Positions 24,224 to 31,800 of a stretch of 34,206 bases of DNA are shown piece by piece (position 1 is the first letter of the stretch; each line of letters starts with the position of its first letter). Source of the stretch: Caballeronia udeis (lineage in GTDB: Bacteria; Pseudomonadota; Gammaproteobacteria; Burkholderiales; Burkholderiaceae); assembly GCF_001544555.2 (NCBI RefSeq), contig NZ_FCOK02000096.1:1-34206 (forward strand). Reading direction: 5' to 3'. The notes below the pieces were generated by a model. That model was not told the DNA's origin. It worked only from the letters and a program-made list of their open reading frames with translations, and made no database searches. The position numbers and the translations under genes were made by a program.

Positions 24224-24991
24224 TCAGTTGAACATCAGCGCGGTCAGCAGGAAGTCCAGCCCGAGCACGGCCAGCGAGCCGTACACCACCGTCTTCGTGG
24301 TCGCGCGCGAAACACCTTCCGGTGTCGGCTGGGCTTCATAACCCTGGAACAACGCGATGAACGTAACGGCGAAGCCGAACACCAGGCTCTTGACCACGCC
24401 GTTCCCTACGTCGCTCCATACGTCGATGCCGCCTTGCATCTGAGACCAGAACGCACCCGAATCCACGCCGATCATCAGCACGCCGACCACATAACCGCCG
24501 AAAATGCCGACCGCACTGAAAATGGCGGCCAGGATCGGCATGGCGATGATGCCGGCCCAGAAGCGCGGCGCCACCACCACCTTGAGCGGATCGACGGCCA
24601 TCATTTCCATGGCCGTAAGCTGCTCGCCGGCTTTCATCAGCCCGATCTCGGCGGTGAGCGACGTCCCCGCGCGGCCCGCGAACAGCAGCGCGGTGACCAC
24701 CGGCCCGAGTTCGCGCACCAGCGAGAGCGCGACCAGAAGGCCGAGCGCCTGCTCGGAGCCGTATCGGTTAAGGGTGAGATATCCCTGCAAGCCGAGCACA
24801 AACCCCACAAACAAGCCGGAAACCGCAATGATCAACAGCGAATAGTTACCGACAAACAGGATCTGTTTCGTGACAAGCCGCGGCCGGCGCATCAACGGGA
24901 AGAATTCGACGACCAGGCGCAGGAACATGCGCGTGGCGTAGCCAATGGTGCCGAAGCTGCCGAGCACCGTACGTCCGATGGCGCTGATCAT
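24224..24991 (-). CDS. mlaE: Mla phospholipid transporter permease MlaE
   Basis: MlaE is the inner-membrane permease of the MlaFEDB complex. The 255-residue product has five to six hydrophobic segments and the family blocks GLVALSLVRELGPVVTALLFAGRAG (split here over about 84-108), EIGLMKAGEQLTAMEMM (about 115-131) and VDPLKVVVAPRFWAG (about 133-147). Its ATG overlaps the mlaF stop as ATGA, so the two are coupled. Confidence 0.95.
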   Translation of the reverse strand: MISAIGRTVLGSFGTIGYATRMFLRLVVEFFPLMRRPRLVTKQILFVGNYSLLIIAVSGLFVGFVLGLQGYLTLNRYGSEQALGLLVALSLVRELGPVVTALLFAGRAGTSLTAEIGLMKAGEQLTAMEMMAVDPLKVVVAPRFWAGIIAMPILAAIFSAVGIFGGYVVGVLMIGVDSGAFWSQMQGGIDVWSDVGNGVVKSLVFGFAVTFIALFQGYEAQPTPEGVSRATTKTVVYGSLAVLGLDFLLTALMFN

Positions 24992-25806
24992 GCCTTTGCT
25001 CCGAGTCCAAAGTCCGCCGCCAGCGGCGTCGTGCTTGGATAGTGAAATTTGAACGGCCCGTCCGGCGCACCGTCGATGAACTGCCGGATCGAGGGTTCCT
25101 GGGACGCCCGCAACTGCGCCGGCGTACCTTCAGCCAGAACCGCGCCGTTCGCGATGAAATACACGTAATCGGCAATGGCGAACGATTCCGGCACGTCGTG
25201 CGTCACCAGAATGGACGTGGCGCCCAGCGCGCTGTTCAGCGTGCGGATCAAATTAGCCGTAATGCCGAGCGAAATGGGATCGAGGCCTGCAAAGGGCTCG
25301 TCGTACATCATCAGTTCGGGATCTAGCGCGATGGCGCGGGCGAGCGCCACGCGGCGGGCCATGCCGCCCGATATTTCCGACGGCGCAAGATCGCGCGCGC
25401 CGCGCAAACCGACCGCGTTGAGCTTCATCAGCACGAGGTCGCGCAGGAGTTCTTCGGGGAGATCGGTGTGTTCCCGCAGCGGGAACGCGACATTGTCGAA
25501 TACGGACTGGTCGGTGAAAAGCGCGCCGAACTGGAACAGCATGCCCATCTTGCGGCGAAGCTCGTAAAGACCGTCGCGGGTCTGGGTGCCGACGTCCTTG
25601 CCGCCGAACAACACCTGCCCGCGCCTGGCCTTGACCAGGCCGCCGATCAAGCGCAGCACAGTCGTCTTGCCACAGCCGGAACCGCCCATGACAGCCACGA
25701 CCTGACCGCGCTTGAAGCGCATGTTCAGGTTCGATAATACGAGCCGGTCGCCGTAGCCGAAATCGACGTCGCGAAGCTCTAGCAAGGTCTCGGGAGAAGC
25801 TGACAC
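24988..25806 (-). CDS. mlaF: Mla phospholipid transporter ATPase MlaF
   Basis: MlaF powers the Mla transporter from the cytosolic side. From GTG 25806 the product is 272 residues with Walker A GGSGCGKTT (41-49), the Q-loop FQFGALF, signature ISGGMARR (145-152), Walker B LMMYDE (165-170), the His switch in VTHDVPES, and the C-terminal QFIDGAPDGPF that in MlaF contacts the neighbouring subunit. A TTG at 25818 directly abuts the AGGA site and is unlikely; GTG 25806 lies 12 nt from it and fits homologues. It is the first gene of the long minus-strand run and has a promoter close by. Confidence 0.94.
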   Translation of the reverse strand: MSASPETLLELRDVDFGYGDRLVLSNLNMRFKRGQVVAVMGGSGCGKTTVLRLIGGLVKARRGQVLFGGKDVGTQTRDGLYELRRKMGMLFQFGALFTDQSVFDNVAFPLREHTDLPEELLRDLVLMKLNAVGLRGARDLAPSEISGGMARRVALARAIALDPELMMYDEPFAGLDPISLGITANLIRTLNSALGATSILVTHDVPESFAIADYVYFIANGAVLAEGTPAQLRASQEPSIRQFIDGAPDGPFKFHYPSTTPLAADFGLGAKA

Positions 25807-25839
25807 GGAGGCTGACAATCCTTTTACGCAAGAGGCCGA

Positions 25840-25869
25840 ATTATAGGGCCTCTACGCGACGGGTGTCGT
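25840..25869 (-). promoter_or_regulatory. Promoter of the mla gene cluster
   Basis: On the minus strand a perfect -10 TATAAT (25845 to 25840) is preceded, after 18 nt, by ACGACA (25869 to 25864), which matches the last four bases of the -35 consensus. The start site would fall near 25833, about 27 nt before the GTG of mlaF. It sits in the 118-nt gap between thiE and mlaF. Confidence 0.6.
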
Positions 25870-25924
25870 GGCGGTCCCTTTCGGCTGGTTTAGCGGGCTG
25901 AACTTCTTTTCCGAACGCGGGGCA

Positions 25925-26989
25925 TTATCGCCCGAATTCGTGTTGCAGCGCAGAAATGGCAGCAGCCAGTTCCGGCGCCTCTGTAACAGCCCGCACGACT
26001 GCTGCGCTTCCGACACCAGTCGACAGAACCTGCCGCAGAACCGCACCGTTCACGCCGCCGATTGCAACGAGCGGCACGATACCGTCGAGCAGGCGCACAT
26101 AACGGGCGAGGCGCGGCAAACCTTGTGGCGCTGTCGGCATGACTTTGGTCGTGGTCGGGAACACCGCGCCGAGCGCGAGATAGCTCGGTTTGAAATGCAG
26201 CGCCTTCAGCATTTCATAGTAGCCGTGCGTCGACAGGCCAAGGCGCAAGCCCGCTTCGGAGATCGCATTCAGGTCGGCAGTGTCCACGTCTTCTTGCCCG
26301 AGATGCACGCCGTACGCGCCGGCTTTGATGGCTTCCTGCCAATGATCGTTGATGAAAAGCCGTGCCTGGTGCTTCGCGCCCGCAGCTACCGAACGTTCTA
26401 TTTCTCGTTTGAGATCGCCGGAATCGGTGGTTTTGCGGCGTAACTGTGCCGTTTCAACACCTTGGTCAAGTACCCGTTCGACCCATTCCGCGCTCGGCAG
26501 GACGGTGTATAGACCCAATCTGTCCGGGCAATGGGGGAAAGGCTTTGAAGGTGCTGCCGGCAAATTCGCGACCTTCGGGAACGTGGAAAAATCGACAGGC
26601 CAGGCGTCGAGTTCATCGAGGTTGGCCGGACGCCACGCGAGCGCCAGCACAAGCGCGTCGTGCGGCTCGAACCCGCAATCGAGGAACGCCGCCAGCGCGG
26701 CCGGCCAATCATCCGACCATTCGCCTTCCAGCGCGTATTCGAGATCATTCAGATGCAGTGTCGCCTGTCCCGCGCCTACCGTCAGCCGCCCCACTCCGTC
26801 GGGCAGCGGCTCGACATTGCCGACGATCAAATCGCCTGAGCACGGATGATCAGGCTCGCTCAGGCAGATTCGCCACGCCTTCGATCCCGCCGGCCACTCC
26901 CCCAGCCGACGCCGGATTCGCTCGGCGGCTTCCAGCAGTTCGTCGGCGGGCGGCCAAAATACTTCCTTATCCAGCAACACCATGCTCAT
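25925..26989 (-). CDS. thiE: Thiamine-phosphate synthase with an extra N-terminal domain
   Basis: ThiE joins HMP pyrophosphate and thiazole phosphate to thiamine phosphate. The C-terminal part (about 153-354) is a complete ThiE barrel: QLRRKT (182-187), INDHWQEAIKAGAYGVHLGQED (split over 213-234), LSTHG (252-256), LGAVFPTTTK (273-282) and VAIGGVN (308-314). The first ~150 residues are not part of ThiE, whose usual length is about 210. They contain FLDCGFEPHDALVLALAW (102-119), faintly like a ThiD C-terminus, but no kinase motif. Start at ATG 26989, overlapping the thiG stop as ATGA. Last gene of the thi operon. Confidence 0.93.
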   Translation of the reverse strand: MSMVLLDKEVFWPPADELLEAAERIRRRLGEWPAGSKAWRICLSEPDHPCSGDLIVGNVEPLPDGVGRLTVGAGQATLHLNDLEYALEGEWSDDWPAALAAFLDCGFEPHDALVLALAWRPANLDELDAWPVDFSTFPKVANLPAAPSKPFPHCPDRLGLYTVLPSAEWVERVLDQGVETAQLRRKTTDSGDLKREIERSVAAGAKHQARLFINDHWQEAIKAGAYGVHLGQEDVDTADLNAISEAGLRLGLSTHGYYEMLKALHFKPSYLALGAVFPTTTKVMPTAPQGLPRLARYVRLLDGIVPLVAIGGVNGAVLRQVLSTGVGSAAVVRAVTEAPELAAAISALQHEFGR

Positions 26990-27798
26990 GCAGCACTCCC
27001 GTCTTGATGCCAGAACGGCATGCCGACCACCGGCGTGCTCGCTTGTGCGCTATCACGCTCGGCCATTGGCCCGGCGAGATAGGCCATCCGCCCCGCTTCG
27101 ACGCCCAGCGCAAACGCGCGGGCCATCTGCGGCGGAAACGTCGCCTGTGAGACGGCCGTGTTCAGCAACACGCCGTCGAAACCCCACTCCATCACCTGAC
27201 ACGCGTGCGACGGCACGCCAAGACCGGCATCGACGATAAGCGGCACATCCGGCAACCGCTCGCGCAACGTGCGCAATCCGTAGGGATTCGTCACACCTTT
27301 GCCCGTCCCGATAGGCGCGCCCCACGGCATCAAGGCTTCGCAGCCGACATCGAGCAGACGCCGGCCGATCACCAGATCCTCCGTGCAGTACGGCAGCACC
27401 TTGAAACCTTCGCGGATCAGTATTCCAGCGGCTTCCACGAGGCCGATCGGATCGGGCTGCAGCGTGTAGTCGTCGCCAATCAATTCGAGCTTCAGCCACG
27501 GTGTATCGAAGAGTTCGCGGGCCATGCGCGCCGTGGTCAGCACTTCGTCCACGGTCTGGCAACCGGCCGTGTTGGGCAGCAACGCGACGCCGTGACGCTT
27601 GAGGACATCGAAGAAACCGGCCTCACCCGTGTTCGACTGGCGCCGCAACGCGACGGTGACCATGCCGGGACGAGCGGCATCGATGGAATCCGACAGCGAC
27701 TGCAGCGACGGATAGCGCGATGTCCCCAGCAGCACCCGGCTCGGGAACGACGTGCCGTAGAGCGTGAGGGTATCGGCTGTGGTGATGGTGGAAGTCAT
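26986..27798 (-). CDS. thiG: Thiazole synthase
   Basis: ThiG builds the thiazole phosphate ring from deoxyxylulose phosphate, dehydroglycine and ThiS thiocarboxylate. The 270-residue barrel has the Schiff-base lysine K103 in PWLKLELIGDD, LLPNTAGC (73-80), MPWGAPIGTGKG (about 167-178) and VDAGLGVPSHA (about 200-210). Start at ATG 27798 behind AGGA. It lies 21 nt after thiS and overlaps thiE. Confidence 0.96.
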   Translation of the reverse strand: MTSTITTADTLTLYGTSFPSRVLLGTSRYPSLQSLSDSIDAARPGMVTVALRRQSNTGEAGFFDVLKRHGVALLPNTAGCQTVDEVLTTARMARELFDTPWLKLELIGDDYTLQPDPIGLVEAAGILIREGFKVLPYCTEDLVIGRRLLDVGCEALMPWGAPIGTGKGVTNPYGLRTLRERLPDVPLIVDAGLGVPSHACQVMEWGFDGVLLNTAVSQATFPPQMARAFALGVEAGRMAYLAGPMAERDSAQASTPVVGMPFWHQDGSAA

Positions 27799-27819
27799 GA
27801 TTCGATTCCTGTTTGTGGA

Positions 27820-28017
27820 TCAGCCGCCGGCGACCGGCGAGACGATGTCGAGTTTGTCGCCGGCGGCAAGCGCCTTCGATGCATGTTCGCCACGCGCGAC
27901 GAATTGCCCGTTCAGCGCCACGGCGAACGGCGGTTTTGCGCCGAAAGCCGCGAGGGCGTCGGTGACGGTGGCGGCGTCGGGCATGGAAAACGGCTGCTGA
28001 TTGATGTGAATGTTCAT
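27820..28017 (-). CDS. thiS: Sulfur carrier protein ThiS
   Basis: ThiS carries sulfur as a C-terminal thiocarboxylate to ThiG. The 65-residue ubiquitin-like product ends in the required Gly-Gly (VAGG) and has the family pattern FAVALNGQFVAR in the middle and KLDIVSPVAGG at the end. Start at ATG 28017 (NIHINQQ); an in-frame TTG at 28029 overlaps the thiO stop as TTGA, so a four-residue longer form is possible. The adenylating enzyme ThiF that loads it is not in this window. Confidence 0.93.
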   Translation of the reverse strand: MNIHINQQPFSMPDAATVTDALAAFGAKPPFAVALNGQFVARGEHASKALAAGDKLDIVSPVAGG

Positions 28018-28025
28018 GATGAAAG

Positions 28026-29177
28026 TCAAAGCACGGGCGCCGCGTGTTCACAGCGCAGCAAGGCGGACCAGCGGGCTTGGCGGCGCCAGTCGTCAAAGGA
28101 ATCCGGATCGGAGATCACGCCGCCGAGCAGCGCTTCGGCGAGTGCGCCGGCGGAGTCGGCAACTTCGGGCGCGATCATGTATCCGTGCCGATACAGCCCG
28201 TTCACTCGCAAGGTTCGTGCGCCGTCCCAGACAATCGCCGGGCGATGGTCGGGCAAGGTCGGCCTGCATTGCGAATTGAGCTCGAGGATGCGCGCCTCAC
28301 CGAAACCGGGATGCACGGCGAACGCCGCGCTCAGGAGTTCGAGCGCAGAGCGCACGGTCATGGGCGACATGTCTTCGCCCTCCACTTCGGTTGCGCCAAT
28401 CACATAAAGGTCGTCCTGTTTCGGCGCGATATAAAGCGGATAACGCGGATGCAGCAAGCGCACCGGCCGCCTCAGGCCGATACCCGGCGCATGCACGCGC
28501 GCCACTTCGCCGCGAATGCCTCTTAACGCCGGCCACGCGGGTTTCCCGCCGAGCCCGCGGCAATCGATAACAAAACGCGCGTCCGGCGGGGTATCGATTG
28601 AGGTATTCCAGTGAAGATCCACATTTCGTTCGGCCAGCCCCGCCGCCAGCGCCGTCAGCGCCTGCCGGTTATCGAGCTGGCCTTCGTTCGGCAGCAGCCA
28701 GCCTTGCGGAAAGCGCGTACCCAGTGCTGGCTCCGCCGCCGTGACTTGCGCACCGGAGAGTTTGACAAAGCCGTCCCGGAACAGCCCGGAAGGCGCGTTC
28801 GCGCGCAAACGCCGCTCGAACAGCGGCGCTTCGGCGCGGTCGCCGGCATGCCAGACGACCAGCGTGCCATTGCGCTGGAAAAACACCGGCTCCGGCATAT
28901 CGGCGATAAAACCCGGCCAGCGCTCAAGCGATGCCGCCCCGAGCTCGGTGATCAGCAGTTCGGCGCTGGCGGCCTCGGCGAGCGGCGCAAGCATTGCCGC
29001 CGCGACCCACGCCGCGGATTGCGTGCCGGCGGCGTCGCCGCGGTCGTACAGCGCCACGCGATGCCCGGCGCCCGCCAGCAGCCAGGCGACCAGTCGCCCG
29101 CACAAGCCACCGCCGACGACGGCAAAATCGTCTCGCCCGGACGCACGGGAGTGAGTGGAATGCACAACGGTGTTCAC
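28026..29177 (-). CDS. thiO: Glycine oxidase ThiO, FAD-dependent
   Basis: ThiO oxidises glycine to dehydroglycine (iminoglycine) for thiazole synthesis. The 383-residue DAO-family flavoprotein has the N-terminal dinucleotide site VVGGGLCGRLVAWLL (20-34, GGGLCG variant of GxGxxG), QSAAWVAAAMLAP near 52, and the C-terminal NGLYRHGYMIAP block that closes the FAD site. Start at GTG 29177 with GAGGAGG about 10 nt upstream. It is the first gene behind the TPP riboswitch, about 220 nt downstream of it. Confidence 0.92.
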   Translation of the reverse strand: MNTVVHSTHSRASGRDDFAVVGGGLCGRLVAWLLAGAGHRVALYDRGDAAGTQSAAWVAAAMLAPLAEAASAELLITELGAASLERWPGFIADMPEPVFFQRNGTLVVWHAGDRAEAPLFERRLRANAPSGLFRDGFVKLSGAQVTAAEPALGTRFPQGWLLPNEGQLDNRQALTALAAGLAERNVDLHWNTSIDTPPDARFVIDCRGLGGKPAWPALRGIRGEVARVHAPGIGLRRPVRLLHPRYPLYIAPKQDDLYVIGATEVEGEDMSPMTVRSALELLSAAFAVHPGFGEARILELNSQCRPTLPDHRPAIVWDGARTLRVNGLYRHGYMIAPEVADSAGALAEALLGGVISDPDSFDDWRRQARWSALLRCEHAAPVL

Positions 29178-29396
29178 GATGACGATGCCTCCTCAGCAAA
29201 CGCTGCAGAACGCACGGAGCACACAGCACGGAAATCGAGGTCGGGAGTCATGCCCGTTTCGAACCCTGGTTGCACGCGCGGCGCACAAAACCTGTTTCAG
29301 GGACGAAACCACGGCGAGAAAGCGGCCTCGGAGCGCATGACCTGCGGCTCCTGAGCCAGCCAATACTGGAAGAAACTGGAAACGCGGCGGTTTCCG

Positions 29397-29510
29397 GAAA
29401 CTTCCCTCGCCGGTATTACCCGGATCGGGTGCAAAGGGACTCTCTCAGCCTCGCCGCGCGTTTTCCCCTTCTCATGAGTCGGGAGACGCGTGCCGAAGCA
29501 CCCCTGTTTC
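29397..29510 (-). promoter_or_regulatory. TPP riboswitch (thi box) controlling thiOSGE
   Basis: The minus strand carries the conserved TPP aptamer: AGGGGTGC at the 5' side (around 29505), CTGAGAGA (29448 on), ACCCGATCCGGGTAATACCGGCG (split here, 29430 to 29408) and GAGGGAA at the 3' side. P1 is closed by GAAAC (29510-29506) with GTTTC (29401-29397). The P3 arm is long, with CGCGT/ACGCG pairing around a ~25-nt insert, so the aptamer is 114 nt instead of about 100. A perfect palindrome GTTTCCGGAAAC (29401-29390) and a 6-bp hairpin (29395-29378) follow P1 and may form the expression platform. Known role: thiamine pyrophosphate binding lowers expression. Confidence 0.93.
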
Positions 29511-29520
29511 GTCGTCGATC

Positions 29521-29550
29521 ATTAAAACATAAAAGCGAAACGCCCCGCAA
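29521..29550 (-). promoter_or_regulatory. Probable promoter of the thi operon
   Basis: On the minus strand TTGCGG (29550 to 29545) lies 17 nt from TTTTAA (29527 to 29522; TTTAAT one base on). The start site would be near 29515, just ahead of the riboswitch P1 stem. A CCCCG/CGGGG hairpin (29543-29556) overlaps the -35. The fit with the aptamer edge supports the call; the boxes are only moderate. Confidence 0.5.
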
Positions 29551-29593
29551 ACGGGGAAAAGCCAGGGGCCGCAGCATTCGGAACCGGACCGCC

Positions 29594-29640
29594 TTCCCTT
29601 TCGTTCCCTTTCGTTCCCGTTCGTTCCCTTTCGTTCCTTC
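29594..29640. repeat. Tandem decamer repeat, about 4.5 copies
   Basis: The unit TCGTTCCCTT occurs at 29601, 29611 (one change), 29621 and 29631 (last bases changed), with a partial copy before 29601. The period is exactly 10 bp, close to one helical turn, and the minus strand is almost all purine apart from the C of ACG. It lies 44-90 bp upstream of the thi -35 box. Confidence 0.85.
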
Positions 29641-29895
29641 CGGGCGCACTCTGGCACAATGCCGCGAACAGCGGGACTCGCCTGCAGCACACGCGTATGG
29701 TAAGCGCCTCGCTGTTGCATTGCGTTGGTCGCTCAGCCGGGCGAGGATTAAGGAACAATTAAGCCACGCCCGAAACAATGCTCCGGCGCGCCGACTTTAA
29801 TGGTCTCTTACGATCGTTGAGACGGAGCAGGACCATCCGCATCGATACCGCCAAGTTACAACCTGCCGCCGAGCCGGCACGTCTTCAGGAAGCTC

Positions 29896-31647
29896 ATGAC
29901 CACCACACCTCCCGGCAACACAGAACAAAACGGCGACAAAGTGTCGGCGTGGAGTCTTATCAAGCCTTACTGGGTATCGGAAGAACGCGGCGTTGCATGG
30001 CTTTTGCTGGTCGCGATCATCGCGATCAACATGACAGTCGTGTACATCAACGTCCGCCTGAACAAATGGAACGCGGACTTCTACAACGCGCTGCAGAGCA
30101 AAAACGTCCACGATTTTCCGCAGTTGCTGCTGGTCTTCACGGGACTCGCGTTCGCGTACATCCTGCTCGCCGTGTACGGCCGGTACCTGCGCCAGATGCT
30201 CGGCTTCCGGTGGCGCCAGTGGCTGACGCACCGATACCTCGAACAATGGCTCGGAGACAAAGCCTTCTATCGGATAGAACGCGATCGTCTCGCCGATAAC
30301 CCCGACCAGCGGATCAGCGACGACCTGCAGTCGTTCGCCACAACCACGCTGGCGTTGTCGCTGGATTTGTTGTCCACGCTCGTCACGCTCGTCACCTTCA
30401 TCACGATCCTGTGGACGCTGGCTGGTGCGCTGACCTTATCGTTGTTCGGCACGCCACTTACCATTCCGGGCTACATGGTCTGGGCCGCCGCGCTGTACGC
30501 GGTGCTCGGCTCGCTCGTGATCCAGCGCTTTGGCCATCCGTTGGTATCGATCAATTACCAGGCGCAGAAGGTGGAGGCCAACTTCCGTTTCGGCCTGATC
30601 CGCATTCGCGAGAACGCCGAGCAGATCGCCTTCTACGACGGTGTCTCGACGGAAACCCAAAACGCGAAGACCATCTTCCAGACGATCCGCCAGAACTACT
30701 GGCAGATCATGAAGTACACGAAGCGGATGACCTTCGTGCTGTCCTTCTACGGCCAGATCGCGATTATTTTCCCGATCATGGTCGCCGCGCCCCGCTATTT
30801 CGCGGGCGCGTTCTCGTTCGGCGTGCTGATGCAGATCAGCTCGGCGTTCGGCACGGTCAGCGACTCGTTTTCATGGTTCATCAACAGTTATTCGACCTTG
30901 GTCGAATGGCGCGCCACCGTGAACCGGTTGCGCGAATTCAAGCGCGTCATGCGCTCCACCCACATCAGGGAAGCGATTTCGCCGGCGACTGCCCACGGCG
31001 GCATCAACCTGCATTACGCCAGCACCAGCGCGCTGACCACGACCGGGTTGAAGCTCGCGTTGCCGAACGGTACGCCGCTCGCGAACGTCGCGGATGTGGT
31101 GGTGAAGCCGGGCTCGCGCTGGCTGGTGCAAGGTCCGTCCGGCTCGGGCAAGAGTACGTTGATGCGGGCGCTGGCCGGCCTGTGGCCGTTTGGTGACGGC
31201 ACGATCGACGCCCCCGTCGACGCCAAGCTGATGTTCATCCCGCAGCAGAGTTACTTGCCGATCGGCACGTTGAAGGCGGCACTGACTTATCCGTCGGCAG
31301 CGGACGTTTTCTCCGATGAAGCCTGCCGCGAAGCCTTGCGCGCCTGCAACCTGAACGCGTACGGCACGCGCCTGGAGGAGTCGGGACACTGGGCGAAGAT
31401 AATGTCGCCGGGCGAGCAGCAACGGCTGGCGGCTGCTCGCGTGTTGCTGCACAAGCCCGACTTCATGTTCCTCGATGAAGCCACCAGCGCGCTCGATGCC
31501 GAGAACGAGTTGCTGATCTATACGGCGATCATCGATGCGTTACCGAATGCCGCAATTGTCAGCGTCGCGCATCGCGAGTCGGTGTCCGGGTTCCATGAGA
31601 GCCGGATCGAGATCGAGCGTGCGAGTGCTGAAACCGCGGTGGTGTGA
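29896..31647 (+). CDS. Fused ABC transporter, YddA/BacA-like (membrane domain plus ATPase)
   Basis: The 583-residue product is a half-transporter with an SbmA/BacA-type membrane domain (ABC_membrane_2; hydrophobic segments at about 33-53, 80-100, 150-175, 190-215 and 280-300) joined to an ATPase. Walker A GPSGSGKST is at 413-421, the signature reads SPGEQQR instead of SGGQ, as is usual in this subfamily, followed by FMFLDEATSALD and the switch His in VAHRES. Relatives move peptides or cobalamin; the substrate here is unknown. Start ATG 29896 has AGGA about 5 nt upstream. It is divergent from the thi operon; a thiamine link is only suggested by position. Confidence 0.9.
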   Translation: MTTTPPGNTEQNGDKVSAWSLIKPYWVSEERGVAWLLLVAIIAINMTVVYINVRLNKWNADFYNALQSKNVHDFPQLLLVFTGLAFAYILLAVYGRYLRQMLGFRWRQWLTHRYLEQWLGDKAFYRIERDRLADNPDQRISDDLQSFATTTLALSLDLLSTLVTLVTFITILWTLAGALTLSLFGTPLTIPGYMVWAAALYAVLGSLVIQRFGHPLVSINYQAQKVEANFRFGLIRIRENAEQIAFYDGVSTETQNAKTIFQTIRQNYWQIMKYTKRMTFVLSFYGQIAIIFPIMVAAPRYFAGAFSFGVLMQISSAFGTVSDSFSWFINSYSTLVEWRATVNRLREFKRVMRSTHIREAISPATAHGGINLHYASTSALTTTGLKLALPNGTPLANVADVVVKPGSRWLVQGPSGSGKSTLMRALAGLWPFGDGTIDAPVDAKLMFIPQQSYLPIGTLKAALTYPSAADVFSDEACREALRACNLNAYGTRLEESGHWAKIMSPGEQQRLAAARVLLHKPDFMFLDEATSALDAENELLIYTAIIDALPNAAIVSVAHRESVSGFHESRIEIERASAETAVV

Positions 31648-31730
31648 GATAGAAGCGCTGGTTCGATGGCCGGTGACCATAGGCATCAACACCGTATGAA
31701 TTCCTACAAGCGGGTTCTTTTTTGGCCTGC

Positions 31731-31759
31731 TTTTCTCGCTTGACGACGCACCGTAGAAT
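31731..31759 (+). promoter_or_regulatory. Possible promoter of the MFS transporter gene
   Basis: A -10-like TAGAAT (31754-31759) lies 17 nt after TTTTCT (31731-31736), a weak -35. The start site near 31766 would leave a leader of about 35 nt before the TTG at 31801 but only about 8 nt before the ATG at 31774. Confidence 0.4.
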
Positions 31760-31800
31760 GCTCCTGCGCCTGCATGGCAGGCTTTGAACGGGAGACCGGA

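Larger units (their letters stand above)
29511..29895. other. Intergenic region between the thi leader and the ABC transporter
   Basis: This 385-nt stretch has no supported gene. It holds the thi promoter (29521-29550), a CCCCG/CGGGG hairpin (29543-29556), a decamer tandem repeat (29594-29640) and an operator-like dyad (GTCTC 29803-29807, ACGATCGT 29810-29817, GAGAC 29819-29823). Promoters for two divergent transcripts must lie here. The short frames crossing the repeat are low-complexity and lack start signals. Confidence 0.6.

Noticed and set aside
29528..29560. CCCCG/CGGGG hairpin followed by T-rich sequence, as a possible terminator
   Set aside because: No gene lies upstream of it on the minus strand, the T residues are interrupted, and it overlaps the probable thi -35. 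It may be a relic but cannot be supported as an active terminator.
29472..29758. Short minus-strand frames across the decamer repeat, with RERKGT-like runs
   Set aside because: The repeated residues are just the translation of the 10-bp tandem repeat, and the frames run through the thi promoter and aptamer.
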